Shown here piece by piece: positions 47,565-56,463 of a stretch of DNA of 56,779 nt. Position 1 is the stretch's first letter; every line of letters starts with the position of its first letter. A program made the translations under genes and the position numbers. Source of the stretch: an uncultured Clostridium sp. (GTDB lineage: Bacteria; Bacillota; Clostridia; TANB77; CAG-508); NCBI GenBank assembly GCA_948442365.1, contig CAOJRU010000012.1, positions 1 through 56,779 of the forward strand. The letters are read 5' to 3'. The notes under the pieces were generated by a model, which did no database searches, was not told the DNA's origin, and was given only the letters and a program-made list of their open reading frames with translations.

Positions 47565-49640
47565 GTGAGTAATAATGTGATATTTTATATAATGGGTGGT
47601 TCAGCGGCAGCATTTGTGATTATTGTATTAGCCTATATGATGTTATCTAAAAAAATGCAAAAATCAGAATACAAAAAAATACAACAATTACAACAAGGAA
47701 CCAAACAAAACAAGTTTTCAACAGAAGTATTGTTCCAAAAATTATATTTGACCTATATAAAGATACCATTTATAAAAAGATATGCTTTAAAAATAAGAAG
47801 AAGATTAGAGATTATAAATGTAGACGATGAATACAATACGAGAAAAGGAACTGCTAAAATATTGACAAAAGCACTTGTTATTGTAGTACCAATTCTTATT
47901 ATGACCATGATAATTACTTCTTCTAACTATCTTCTAATGTGTATACTACTAATTTTTGAAATATTCATGGTAGATACTTTGATTGATGGTTCTGTTGATA
48001 AAATAGATAATAAAATTTTAAAAGAACAAATTGATTTCTTCTCAGAAATTAGACATGCTTATCATGAATTTAACATGGTAGAAGAAGCGATTTATCAAGT
48101 ATCACAGGATGATGAAATGAGTGTATCCAGACAAGGAGAGAAAATATACGAAATATTAATTTCAAATGATCCAGAAACAGAGTTAGAAAAATATTACGAT
48201 ATTGCACCCAATAGTTTTTTGAAAGAATTTGCAGGAGTTTCGTATTTAACCAAAGAATTTGGTGATAGAAAAGTAAATGGAGCCTCTTTATATTTAAAAA
48301 ATGTAAATAATATTACCCAAGAAATGCAATTGGAAATTTTAAAGAGGGACAAGTTAAATTATGTATTTCAAAGTTTATCTGTTATTTCTATTGCACCAGT
48401 TTTGTTATTAGAACCTTTGAAAAATTGGGCCATTAGTAATTTTTCATTTACAGCTAGTTGGTATCAAGGAAAACCTGGTATGATTGTACAAATTTTAATT
48501 TTAATTATTACGTTTGCTTCTTATGTATTAGTTAGAAAATTAAAAGACAATGGTTCCACTGGGATGAATATGAAAAATACAGAAAATCCTTGGCAAGCCA
48601 GATTATATAAGAAAAAACCAATTAAAAAAGTAGTAGATTTATTTATTCCCAAAGAGGGCTCAAAAGAATATAGAAAAGTACAACAATATTTAAAAGATGC
48701 AGCTTCTCATTTGAAAATGGAGTGGCTCTATATCAATCGAATTATGATGGCAATTGTAACTTGCATTGCTTCGATTGTAATATTTACACAATTACATATG
48801 ATCGCTATTAATTACATCTATACAGAGCCAACCACTGATTATGACTTGATTGGTGGGCTATCCGAAAAGGATAAGAAAAAGGCAATGGAAATTACAGAAC
48901 AAGATAATAAGGTACTAGATCAGTTTAAAGGAAAAACGAAAACAACGACAGCACAAATAAAATTAGCAGTACAAAGATTAAAATATTACCAAGACGCAGA
49001 AGAGGCTGAAATTGATAAAGCTGTTGAAAGAATTGATGGAAAACTAAAAATTATTAATAGTGAGTATATGCAATGGTTTGAGTTATTATTAGCTTTTGTA
49101 TTTGCAGTAGTGGCTTATATGGCACCAATCTGGTTATTGATTTTCCAAGTGAAAATGAGACAATTGGAAATGGAAGACGAAATTATGCAATTCCAAACCA
49201 TTATATTAATGCTGATGAGAATTGAAAGAGTAAATGTTGAAATTATATTAGAATGGCTGGAAAGATATTCGAATATTTTTAAAGCTCCTATTACCAAATG
49301 TGTGAATAATTATGAAGCTGGTGCGTGGGAAGCCTTAGAAGCTATGAAAGAAGAAGTAAGTTATACCCAGTTTATTCGTATTATTGAAAGTCTACAAGCG
49401 GCAGTTGAGAAGATTCCAATTACGGATGCTTTTGATGAATTAGATTCCGAAAGAGACTATTATCAGGAAAAAAGAAAAGAGTCAAATGAAAGATTGATTA
49501 AAAGAAAGGGTATGATTGGCAAGGCGATTGGTTTTGCTCCAATGGTATGTATGTTTGTAGGATATTTGATTATTCCGCTAGTATTTATTGGATTGACGAG
49601 TATGTCATCATCTTTCAGCTCAATGACAGCAGCAAAATAA
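47565..49640 (+). CDS. Double TadB/TadC-like inner-membrane platform protein
   Basis: 691-aa multi-pass protein. Two type II secretion F-like halves are visible: the first (about 150-310; IDFFSEIRHAYHEFNMVEEA and LIFEIFMVDTLIDG) and the second (about 530-690; QFQTIILMLMRIERVNVEII, FAPMVCMFVGYLIIPLVFIG). In most Tad systems TadB and TadC are two genes of about 300 aa, so this looks like a fusion of both. Start GTG at 47565 after AAGGGGTG. Directly downstream of the ATPase. Confidence 0.82.
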   Translation: MSNNVIFYIMGGSAAAFVIIVLAYMMLSKKMQKSEYKKIQQLQQGTKQNKFSTEVLFQKLYLTYIKIPFIKRYALKIRRRLEIINVDDEYNTRKGTAKILTKALVIVVPILIMTMIITSSNYLLMCILLIFEIFMVDTLIDGSVDKIDNKILKEQIDFFSEIRHAYHEFNMVEEAIYQVSQDDEMSVSRQGEKIYEILISNDPETELEKYYDIAPNSFLKEFAGVSYLTKEFGDRKVNGASLYLKNVNNITQEMQLEILKRDKLNYVFQSLSVISIAPVLLLEPLKNWAISNFSFTASWYQGKPGMIVQILILIITFASYVLVRKLKDNGSTGMNMKNTENPWQARLYKKKPIKKVVDLFIPKEGSKEYRKVQQYLKDAASHLKMEWLYINRIMMAIVTCIASIVIFTQLHMIAINYIYTEPTTDYDLIGGLSEKDKKKAMEITEQDNKVLDQFKGKTKTTTAQIKLAVQRLKYYQDAEEAEIDKAVERIDGKLKIINSEYMQWFELLLAFVFAVVAYMAPIWLLIFQVKMRQLEMEDEIMQFQTIILMLMRIERVNVEIILEWLERYSNIFKAPITKCVNNYEAGAWEALEAMKEEVSYTQFIRIIESLQAAVEKIPITDAFDELDSERDYYQEKRKESNERLIKRKGMIGKAIGFAPMVCMFVGYLIIPLVFIGLTSMSSSFSSMTAAK

Positions 49641-49659
49641 ATAAGGAGGCGAGTGCCAA

Positions 49660-50433
49660 ATGGAGAATGCTTCTAAAGCTTTAATAATGGCAGCTAGTGT
49701 TTTGATTGCGTTGATGATAATTGGAGCTTTAATTCTAATGTTTAATGGATTGTCTAGTTATCAAGAGGTAGGTCAACAGAATACAAGAGAAGATCAAGTG
49801 ATAGCTTTCAATAGTCAGTTTGAAACCTATAATAGAAAAAATGTAAGAGGTAGTGATTTATATTCTTTAATTAATAGAGTAGTTGATTATAATAGAAGAA
49901 AATCAACAGAAGGAAAAGGAACAAATGATGAAGGACAATACTTAGCTTATGAACCAATGACAATTAAATTTACGATTAGCTCTTTAGAAGGATTGACCGC
50001 AGATAATAAAACAAATCAATTAATAACACAGAAATCATATACCATTAGTAGTACAACAAATGATTTTAAAAAGGTATATAATAGCATTGAGAAGTTAGAA
50101 AAGGACTATGGTGGAAAACAAACAATGCAAAATTTATGTACAGCGATTAATAAAATTTTTATTACTTCAACAGATACAAAAGATAGAGTGCAAGCAATTA
50201 TTAATTTTAATAGTGCTTATGGAAGTATAGAATATAGTATTGATAGTCTTGAAAATAATTATATTAAAGATCAATATCAAAAAATGGAAGCTAAATATAA
50301 AGGACCAGTTTATCAATATTATGAATATGTACAATTTAAAAGAGCAAGATTTGATTGTAAAAATACAGATTACAATGACAAAACAGGAAGAATTAAATTA
50401 ATGGAATTTGAGTTTACTGGAAAATTTGAATAA
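49660..50433 (+). CDS. Pilin-like protein of the MENASKAL group, 1
   Basis: 257-aa protein starting MENASKALIMAASVLIALMI, a short polar head followed directly by a hydrophobic helix, as in Flp-type pilins but without a basic leader. Then FNSQFETYNRKNVRGSDLYS, a module shared with the other small proteins of the locus, and a beta-rich C-terminus. It is the longest of the group. First after the platform gene. Ribosome site AAGGAGG. Minor pilin or tip component by inference. Confidence 0.75.
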   Translation: MENASKALIMAASVLIALMIIGALILMFNGLSSYQEVGQQNTREDQVIAFNSQFETYNRKNVRGSDLYSLINRVVDYNRRKSTEGKGTNDEGQYLAYEPMTIKFTISSLEGLTADNKTNQLITQKSYTISSTTNDFKKVYNSIEKLEKDYGGKQTMQNLCTAINKIFITSTDTKDRVQAIINFNSAYGSIEYSIDSLENNYIKDQYQKMEAKYKGPVYQYYEYVQFKRARFDCKNTDYNDKTGRIKLMEFEFTGKFE

Positions 50434-50450
50434 ATGATAGGAGTAAAGAT

Positions 50451-50930
50451 ATGGAAAATGCATCAAAAGCATTGCTTATGGCAGCAGGTGTACTAATAGG
50501 TATATTAACATTATCCTTAGCAGTATATTTATTTGTATCATTTGGTACTACTTCAGCAGAAATTTATAAAAAGAATGAGGAAAATCAATTAAACGAATTC
50601 AATACGAAATTTACTTCATATGTTGGAAGAAACGATCTTACGATTCATGATGTGATAAGTGTAGCAAACTTAGCAACAGAAAATAATATATTTTATGAAC
50701 TTCCTAAAACAACGGCAACAGGAAAAGACAATTATATATCAGTACATTTAAAAGGAAAAGGAAGTATAGAATTTGGCTATCAAGAGGGAAGAAAGTCATC
50801 TGATATTAATTCTCAATATAATGAATATATCAAGGACGATATCATAAAAAATCAGACGCTACCCCAATATAAATGTACAGTTGAAATTAGTCCAACAACC
50901 AAAAGAGTTTTTCGAGTAGAATTTGAATAA
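50451..50930 (+). CDS. Pilin-like protein of the MENASKAL group, 2
   Basis: 159-aa protein starting MENASKALLMAAGVLIGILT. It carries FNTKFTSYVGRNDLTIHDVI, the same FNxxFxxY module as its neighbours. Hydrophobic helix about 8-30, then a soluble domain with a C-terminal beta strand (VEISPTTKRVFRVEFE). 17 bp after the previous gene. Ribosome site TAGGAG. Confidence 0.75.
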   Translation: MENASKALLMAAGVLIGILTLSLAVYLFVSFGTTSAEIYKKNEENQLNEFNTKFTSYVGRNDLTIHDVISVANLATENNIFYELPKTTATGKDNYISVHLKGKGSIEFGYQEGRKSSDINSQYNEYIKDDIIKNQTLPQYKCTVEISPTTKRVFRVEFE

Positions 50931-50978
50931 AAGAGTTGAAATTTCGTGTATAAAAATATATAATAAGAAGGACAAGAA

Positions 50979-51410
50979 ATGAAAAAGATAGCAATATTTT
51001 TCTTAATAATCATTATAATTATTGTAGGAATTTCCTATTTATACTTAAATTATAAAGCTAATTATTACACAGCCAAAAGAGAAAATCAGCAATTTGAAAG
51101 TTATGAAGGACAAGAAATTTATGGTACAGATGTAACAACAATTATCAATAAAGCAGTTGACAATAATCATAAAAATGATATAAAAAAAGATAATAAAGGA
51201 AAATATATTAATAATGATATTAATTCTATTCAAATAGAAGTAAAGATGTTAGACAATGAAAAAAGCTATTCTATGGAATCTTTGTATGGTGGTGGTATGG
51301 ATAAGTTTGTACAATATTATGGTGAAATAAAATTTAAATGTACAAAAATAGACTATCATAAAACGACCAATCGAATAAAATATATGTTATTGGAACAAAT
51401 AACACAATAA
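50979..51410 (+). CDS. Pilin-like protein with divergent N-terminus
   Basis: 143-aa protein starting MKKIAIFFLIIIIIIVGISY, a more classical signal-anchor with a basic head. The body has FESYEGQEIYGTDVTTIINK, which matches the shared module of the group. C-terminal strand KIDYHKTTNRIKYMLLE. It lacks the MENASKAL head. The ribosome site is AGAAGGA. Confidence 0.68.
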   Translation: MKKIAIFFLIIIIIIVGISYLYLNYKANYYTAKRENQQFESYEGQEIYGTDVTTIINKAVDNNHKNDIKKDNKGKYINNDINSIQIEVKMLDNEKSYSMESLYGGGMDKFVQYYGEIKFKCTKIDYHKTTNRIKYMLLEQITQ

Positions 51411-51485
51411 AAATGTTATTAATTTTACTAACTAATACGTTAGTGTATATAAAACAAAAGTAAAAATTCAAAGGAGGAAATTATT

Positions 51486-51911
51486 ATGGAGAATGCATCA
51501 AAAGCATTAATTATAGCAGGAGCTATACTATTATCAATTTTAATTATTTCGTTAGGAATAATGATATTTAATCAAGCACAAGGAGTAGTAAATAATAATT
51601 CTATGAGTGAGGTGGAGATTTCTTCTTTTAACCAGAAATTTACACAATATGAAGGGTCAAATGTAAAGGGGTCACAAGTAAATGCTTTATTAAACCAAAT
51701 TGTTCAAAATAATATAGCTAATACAGAAGACGTTAGTAAACAAGTTGCGGTTAAAGTAAAAGCAAGTAATTGGCAAAGTGGTACGAAACCAGATGGTAAA
51801 GTAAAACAAGCAGGAGCAAAAGCCTTAACAGGAAAAACATATAAAGTAACATGCACACCAGATGATAAAACAGGATTGATCTATTTAGTAGAAATAGAAG
51901 ATCCTCAGTAA
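51486..51911 (+). CDS. Pilin-like protein of the MENASKAL group, 3 (major-pilin candidate)
   Basis: 141-aa protein starting MENASKALIIAGAILLSILI. Module FNQKFTQYEGSNVKGSQVNA, then a Lys-rich soluble domain ending LIYLVEIEDPQ. It has the strongest ribosome site of the cluster (AAAGGAGG) and its own upstream inverted repeat ACTAAC-6-GTTAGT (51427-51444), which could mark separate control, so it is the best candidate for the major subunit. Confidence 0.74.
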   Translation: MENASKALIIAGAILLSILIISLGIMIFNQAQGVVNNNSMSEVEISSFNQKFTQYEGSNVKGSQVNALLNQIVQNNIANTEDVSKQVAVKVKASNWQSGTKPDGKVKQAGAKALTGKTYKVTCTPDDKTGLIYLVEIEDPQ

Positions 51912-51939
51912 TATGTATAGGTAAGGGGAGGAAGATACT

Positions 51940-52545
51940 ATGGAAAATGTAGCAGAAGCATTAAAAATGGCAGCAGCAGTATTAATATTCGTAATGGCAT
52001 TATCCATTAGTATCAATGCCTTTGGAGAAGCAAGACAATCTGCTCAGGTTATATTAGATAATAGTGATAGAGAATATGACTATACTTATATACAACCGAT
52101 AGAAAAAAATGGAAAGATAATTACAGAAAGAACTGTAAGAGGTGAAGCTATAGTTCCAGCAATTTATAAAGCTTATAAAGAAAACTACAAAATAGTATTT
52201 AAAGATAAAAATGGAGATCCTATGAAATTATATGAAAAAAAAGGGCAAGCTGTAAGTTCCATTGATTTAGAAAATGAAGTTTGGGGACTTGATGAAAAAG
52301 AAAAATTTATAAGATTATTGTTAAAAACCAGAACTAACTTTACTACTGAGGATAAAAACGAGCAAAATAATTTTAAGAACAACAGAGGGATAGTGTTGCA
52401 AAATGAAGGTCTTTATGATATAATAAAGGGGAAGAGTTTTATTGAAAAATTAGGAGTATATTATCAAGAAGAAGTACAAGGAAAATCCGATACTCCTACT
52501 GCTAATAAAACCAAAAAAAGAGTTATAACGTATGAAGAAATTTAG
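51940..52545 (+). CDS. Pilin-like protein, MENVAEAL variant
   Basis: 201-aa protein starting MENVAEALKMAAAVLIFVMA. The head and helix match the MENASKAL group, but the body differs: a repeated Tyr/Lys region (EYDYTYIQPIEKN) and a mostly helical C-terminus, KSFIEKLGVYYQEEVQ. No FNxxF module. Ribosome site GGGGAGG. Minor pilin by position. Confidence 0.7.
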   Translation: MENVAEALKMAAAVLIFVMALSISINAFGEARQSAQVILDNSDREYDYTYIQPIEKNGKIITERTVRGEAIVPAIYKAYKENYKIVFKDKNGDPMKLYEKKGQAVSSIDLENEVWGLDEKEKFIRLLLKTRTNFTTEDKNEQNNFKNNRGIVLQNEGLYDIIKGKSFIEKLGVYYQEEVQGKSDTPTANKTKKRVITYEEI

Positions 52546-52586
52546 TAAGAATTAAACCATTTTATATAGTATAAAGGAGGAAAAAT

Positions 52587-53114
52587 ATGAGTGACACATT
52601 AATGACAATTATTGCAATTTTATTAGTAGCAATTCTAATGTTTATATTTCCATTAATGACAGTATCAGATAGAGCAGATGATACAACCCAATTAGTAGTC
52701 GATACAGCAGTATCCGATTTAGTAAATACAGTAAGAACAACAGGAAAGCTAACAAGTGAACAATATGGTAAATTTATTGAAGAAATTTCTTCTACTGGAG
52801 TAGCTTATAATGTTGAAATAGAAATACAAGAAAGAGATGAAACACCAGGAAAGAAAACAACACAAGTAACAGCATCAGCTGTAAGTGATGCTAACGATGC
52901 TTATGTTACAAAGTATACGGCCCAAATATCTGAAGAACTAGATGCTAAGGGCGAAATCATATTAAAAGATGGAGATTTGATTAAAGTTAGAGCAGAAAGT
53001 AATAGTACAACAATATCTCAACAGATGAAAAACTTTTTATATTCTGTAACAGGAAACGATACTTATGCAATTGCAGCAGAGCATGCGGGGATTGTTACAA
53101 CAAATGGAAAATAA
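52587..53114 (+). CDS. Pilin-like protein with polar head and helix
   Basis: 175-aa protein starting MSDTLMTIIAILLVAILMFIF, then a soluble domain (DTAVSDLVNTVRTTGKLTSE, YNVEIEIQERDETPGKK). The pattern 'short head, one helix, globular part' is like the other small proteins, but without their motifs. It is followed by a terminator at 53122-53150. Ribosome site AAAGGAGG. Confidence 0.7.
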   Translation: MSDTLMTIIAILLVAILMFIFPLMTVSDRADDTTQLVVDTAVSDLVNTVRTTGKLTSEQYGKFIEEISSTGVAYNVEIEIQERDETPGKKTTQVTASAVSDANDAYVTKYTAQISEELDAKGEIILKDGDLIKVRAESNSTTISQQMKNFLYSVTGNDTYAIAAEHAGIVTTNGK

Positions 53115-53121
53115 AATAAAC

Positions 53122-53150
53122 AGCTTGTAATATTAATTACAAGCTTATTT
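53122..53150 (+). terminator. Hairpin between the last two pilus genes
   Basis: AGCTTGTAAT-4-ATTACAAGCT followed by TATTT. Perfect 10-bp stem; partial terminator possible. Confidence 0.65.
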
Positions 53151-53174
53151 AATAGTACGAAGGAAAGAAAAAAT

Positions 53175-54918
53175 ATGAAAATACAAAATCTGGCAGTTAT
53201 TTTTATTATTATAATATTGCCAATTTCGGTAATTTTAAGTGAATATACAAGAAGCCAAATACAAACATTAAGTTTGCAGATTTCATATGATGATAAATTA
53301 AATAATGCTACCTATGATGCCCTAAAAACATTTCAATTAAACACAATCAATAGTGCTACATCTGATTTAGCAAATTCGAAATTAAGTGATATTGAAGCAT
53401 CGGTTAGTATCTTTTTTAGATCGATTGCAAGCAATTTCAATATGGCGGGGTATAATCAAGAGGTATTGAGAGAATATGTACCAGCATTAGTATATACGAT
53501 GTATGATGGGTATTATATCTATTCACCTTATACAAATACATTAGACAATACAAATAAAATAGATGTAGTTATTGATGATGGCAATGGAAATTCACATATA
53601 GAGCAAAAATCAGATAAAGATATTCTTCATGCAGGTAGTACCGATGCAACCTATAAAGAGGGAGATAGACTTTCAGGATTAAAACCCTATATTCCGTATA
53701 GTTGTAGATATCAAAAAGGCGATGACGATTTTATAATTACTTATTCTTTAGATAATTACATCACAATACAAGGAATGATTGGTGGAGATTGGGTTTATAA
53801 GTATGGCTATTTAATTGATGAAAATAATATTCAAGGTACAGGAGATAATATCAAATATAGAAATGAAGAAATTTATTCAGATGAAACATTAGAAGAATTA
53901 GTATATAATCCAGATAATGACAAAATAGAAAAATACAAGTATATTAAGATAAATGGAGTAAAATATTATAAAGATACAGATGCAGATGGTAATGAAGTAT
54001 GGTTTTCAATATTAGGTGAAAAAAGATATAATCAACCAGATAACTTTAGTGAGAAAAATAAAGCTGCAATATATTATTATAATGAAGCAAAAGAATTCAC
54101 AGAATTTGTAAAAAGAAATTTAAGTACGATAACAGGAGCAGATGCTGTAGATGAAATTACAGGACAAACATTATATGAGAAAGATGAAGATGGAAAGCCT
54201 ACAAGTAATTATTTGTTAGGAAATTATCCAATATTTAAACTAAATGAAAATGGAGTTAGTATTGAAGATCCAGAATCGAATTTTAATCAACAAAGATTAG
54301 CTGTTATTCGTTATACTATTGAAAAAAATTTATCAATAGCCATCAACAATTATAACAATTATACAAGTGGAACTACTAATTTTCAGATGCCTAAGTTAAA
54401 AGAAGATGAATGGGATAAAATAATTAACAATGTTTCAATTATAAGCTTTTTGCAAGGATTAAATATGGGAGGAAAAGTATATAATGGCTATTCTATTATT
54501 ACAAACAATTTAAACAGAGAAGTAGTAAGTGAAGATTCTATTTATATTGTAACAAATGATAACCAATATCATAGAACGAATGATTTAGAGTTACAAGGCT
54601 CCACAGATATTAAAGGAGGTTTCTTAAATTTAGATTTTGAGATAAAATCTGTAGAAACAGATAGGGTTACTGGAAAAGTAACGTATATCCCACAGCGGAA
54701 ATACTAGCGATACAGGCTCTCCAATTTTAGGATGTTATTCAAGTATTGTAAGTCAAACAAATGTAAAAGCAACAGATAATTTTTATAAATATATCGAAGA
54801 TACAAATAATAAAACTTTGGCTTCAACATACTTTACAGCATTAGGAAGAGAACGATATAGCATGTATAAAACCAATAATGATTCAGAAGAATTAAAAGAC
54901 AAATTTAAAAAACCATAG
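53175..54918 (+). CDS. Large pilus-locus exported protein, read through a CGG +1 site
   Basis: N-terminal helix (LAVIFIIIILPISVILSEYT) then a long, mostly beta, Tyr/Asn/Asp-rich exported part with YVPALVYTMYDGYYIYSPYT and YNGYSIITNNLNREVVSEDS. Unshifted reading ends at 54707. The codon at 54696-54698 is an in-frame CGG; skipping the C reads Gly-Asn-Thr-Ser-Asp-Thr-Gly-Ser-Pro and stays open 73 further codons to TAG at 54916-54918, adding LGCYSSIVSQTN and FTALGRERYSMY. The restored protein is 580 aa. Family unknown; likely a tip or surface protein of the pilus. Ribosome site GAAGGAAAG. Confidence 0.8.
54696..54699 (+). other. CGGN +1 recoding site in the large pilus-locus protein
   Basis: In-frame CGG followed by A, after CAG (Gln). 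Skipping the C reads GGA (Gly). The unshifted frame stops three codons later; the +1 frame stays open to 54918. Confidence 0.8.
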
Positions 54919-54920
54919 CT

Positions 54921-54960
54921 AAATTTGTGCCACTGGGGACGGACCTTTTTGGCAAATTTG
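54921..54960. repeat. Single REP-like unit (family A)
   Basis: AAATTTGTGCCACTGGGGAC and GGACCTTTTTGGCAAATTT make one arm of family A, here unpaired and with its own short palindromic ends. It directly follows the stop of the large pilus protein. Confidence 0.8.
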
Positions 54961-55064
54961 TTAAAATGCTACTGCAAATTCTTTGTTTTTACTAAAACAT
55001 CAAAATGAATAAAAAAATTTTTTAAGTAAATACTAATAATAGCAAAAAATGTAAGGAGTTTTTT

Positions 55065-56297
55065 ATGAAAAAAACAATAACAAAGCTATTATTAGTATTT
55101 TTATTAATGGTAATCTATGCGTACACGTTAGCCATAGAAAGTATACCAAACAATATCGTTATATTTGAAGGAGAAAACATTGCCTTCAAAACGCTATTAG
55201 GAATGGAAATTAAAACAGACGTAGAAACAATGGAAACCATATCCAATTACAATACCAATACCATTAGTGAAAAATCAGGAAAGGCAACCATACAAGTGAG
55301 CTTATTTGATAACATTACCTTAAAAGACGTTAAGGTTGATATCCTGCCAAGAAGTAAAGTCATACCAGTGGGAAACATAGCAGGAGTCAAGTTATACACA
55401 AGTGGTGTATTAGTAGTTGGCATGTCAGAAATAGAAGGAATTGACAATAAGAAACACAAGCCTTATGAAAATACAGGTATAAAAGAAGGAGATACCATCA
55501 CACAAATTAATAATAGAGAAATTAGCTCCACAGAAGAACTAATGGAAACCGTAAATCAAGCACAAGGAAAAGCAGTTACAATTAAATATATTCAATCAGA
55601 AGAAACAAAAGAATGTAGTATTGAGCCTGTCAAGACCACTAACAACGAATACAAACTTGGGTTATGGGTACGAGACAGTGCAGCTGGTGTAGGAACGGTA
55701 ACATTTTATGAGCCATCCACTAAGACATTTGGAGCATTAGGACATGGAATTACAGATATAGATACAGAAGAGTTAATCAATATTGCATCAGGTGAATTTG
55801 TTACAACTAGAATTTTAAATATTACAAAAGGGGAAAGTGGTCAACCAGGTAAAATACAAGGAACGGTTGAAAATCAAAGAAATATTGGAAAAATCTATAA
55901 AAATAGTAAATTTGGAATTTATGGAACGGTGGAAAATTTAGCAAGTTTAAATATAGATACTTCAAAAGAAATGGAAGTTGCTCTAAGAGATGAAATACAA
56001 TTAGGAAAAGCGAAAATTCTATGTAGTTTGGATAATCAAAAAGTAGAAGAATACGAAATAGAAATCGAAAAAATTTACAAAGAAAACAATTATGATAATA
56101 AAAGTATGCAAATAAAAATAACAGATGAAAGGCTATTAGAAAAAACAGGAGGAATTATACAAGGAATGTCTGGTTCACCAGTTATCCAAAATGGTAAATT
56201 CGTAGGAGCAGTAACCCATGTTTTAGTGAACAATCCACAAGAAGGATATGCTGTTTTTGGTGATATTATGCTAAAACAATCCAAAGAAATTCAATAA
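55065..56297 (+). CDS. spoIVB: SpoIVB serine peptidase
   Basis: 410-aa S55-family peptidase that signals from forespore to mother cell and triggers pro-sigma-K cleavage. A signal anchor (LLLVFLLMVIYAYTLAIES), a PDZ domain (about 130-200; GIKEGDTITQINNREI) and the peptidase domain with His in FGALGHGITD and Ser in GGIIQGMSGSPV. The length is normal. In Bacillus and most Clostridia spo0A follows; here it does not. Ribosome site TAAGGAG. Confirms a sporulating organism. Confidence 0.95.
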   Translation: MKKTITKLLLVFLLMVIYAYTLAIESIPNNIVIFEGENIAFKTLLGMEIKTDVETMETISNYNTNTISEKSGKATIQVSLFDNITLKDVKVDILPRSKVIPVGNIAGVKLYTSGVLVVGMSEIEGIDNKKHKPYENTGIKEGDTITQINNREISSTEELMETVNQAQGKAVTIKYIQSEETKECSIEPVKTTNNEYKLGLWVRDSAAGVGTVTFYEPSTKTFGALGHGITDIDTEELINIASGEFVTTRILNITKGESGQPGKIQGTVENQRNIGKIYKNSKFGIYGTVENLASLNIDTSKEMEVALRDEIQLGKAKILCSLDNQKVEEYEIEIEKIYKENNYDNKSMQIKITDERLLEKTGGIIQGMSGSPVIQNGKFVGAVTHVLVNNPQEGYAVFGDIMLKQSKEIQ

Positions 56298-56365
56298 TTC
56301 TTTTTGGAGTAAAGTCCTATATTTTTTCATTTGTCACCATTGACCTTTTAAGTAAAAATTTACAG

Positions 56366-56397
56366 AAAATATGCAAAAACTATTGCATATTTTTTTA
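56366..56397 (+). terminator. Terminator after spoIVB
   Basis: AAATATGCA-8-TGCATATTT stem followed by TTTTT. Confidence 0.8.
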
Positions 56398-56463
56398 CTT
56401 TGTCATATAATTCAACTAATCAATTCCGTTACCACAAAAAATTTGAAAAGGAGGTACATAAGA

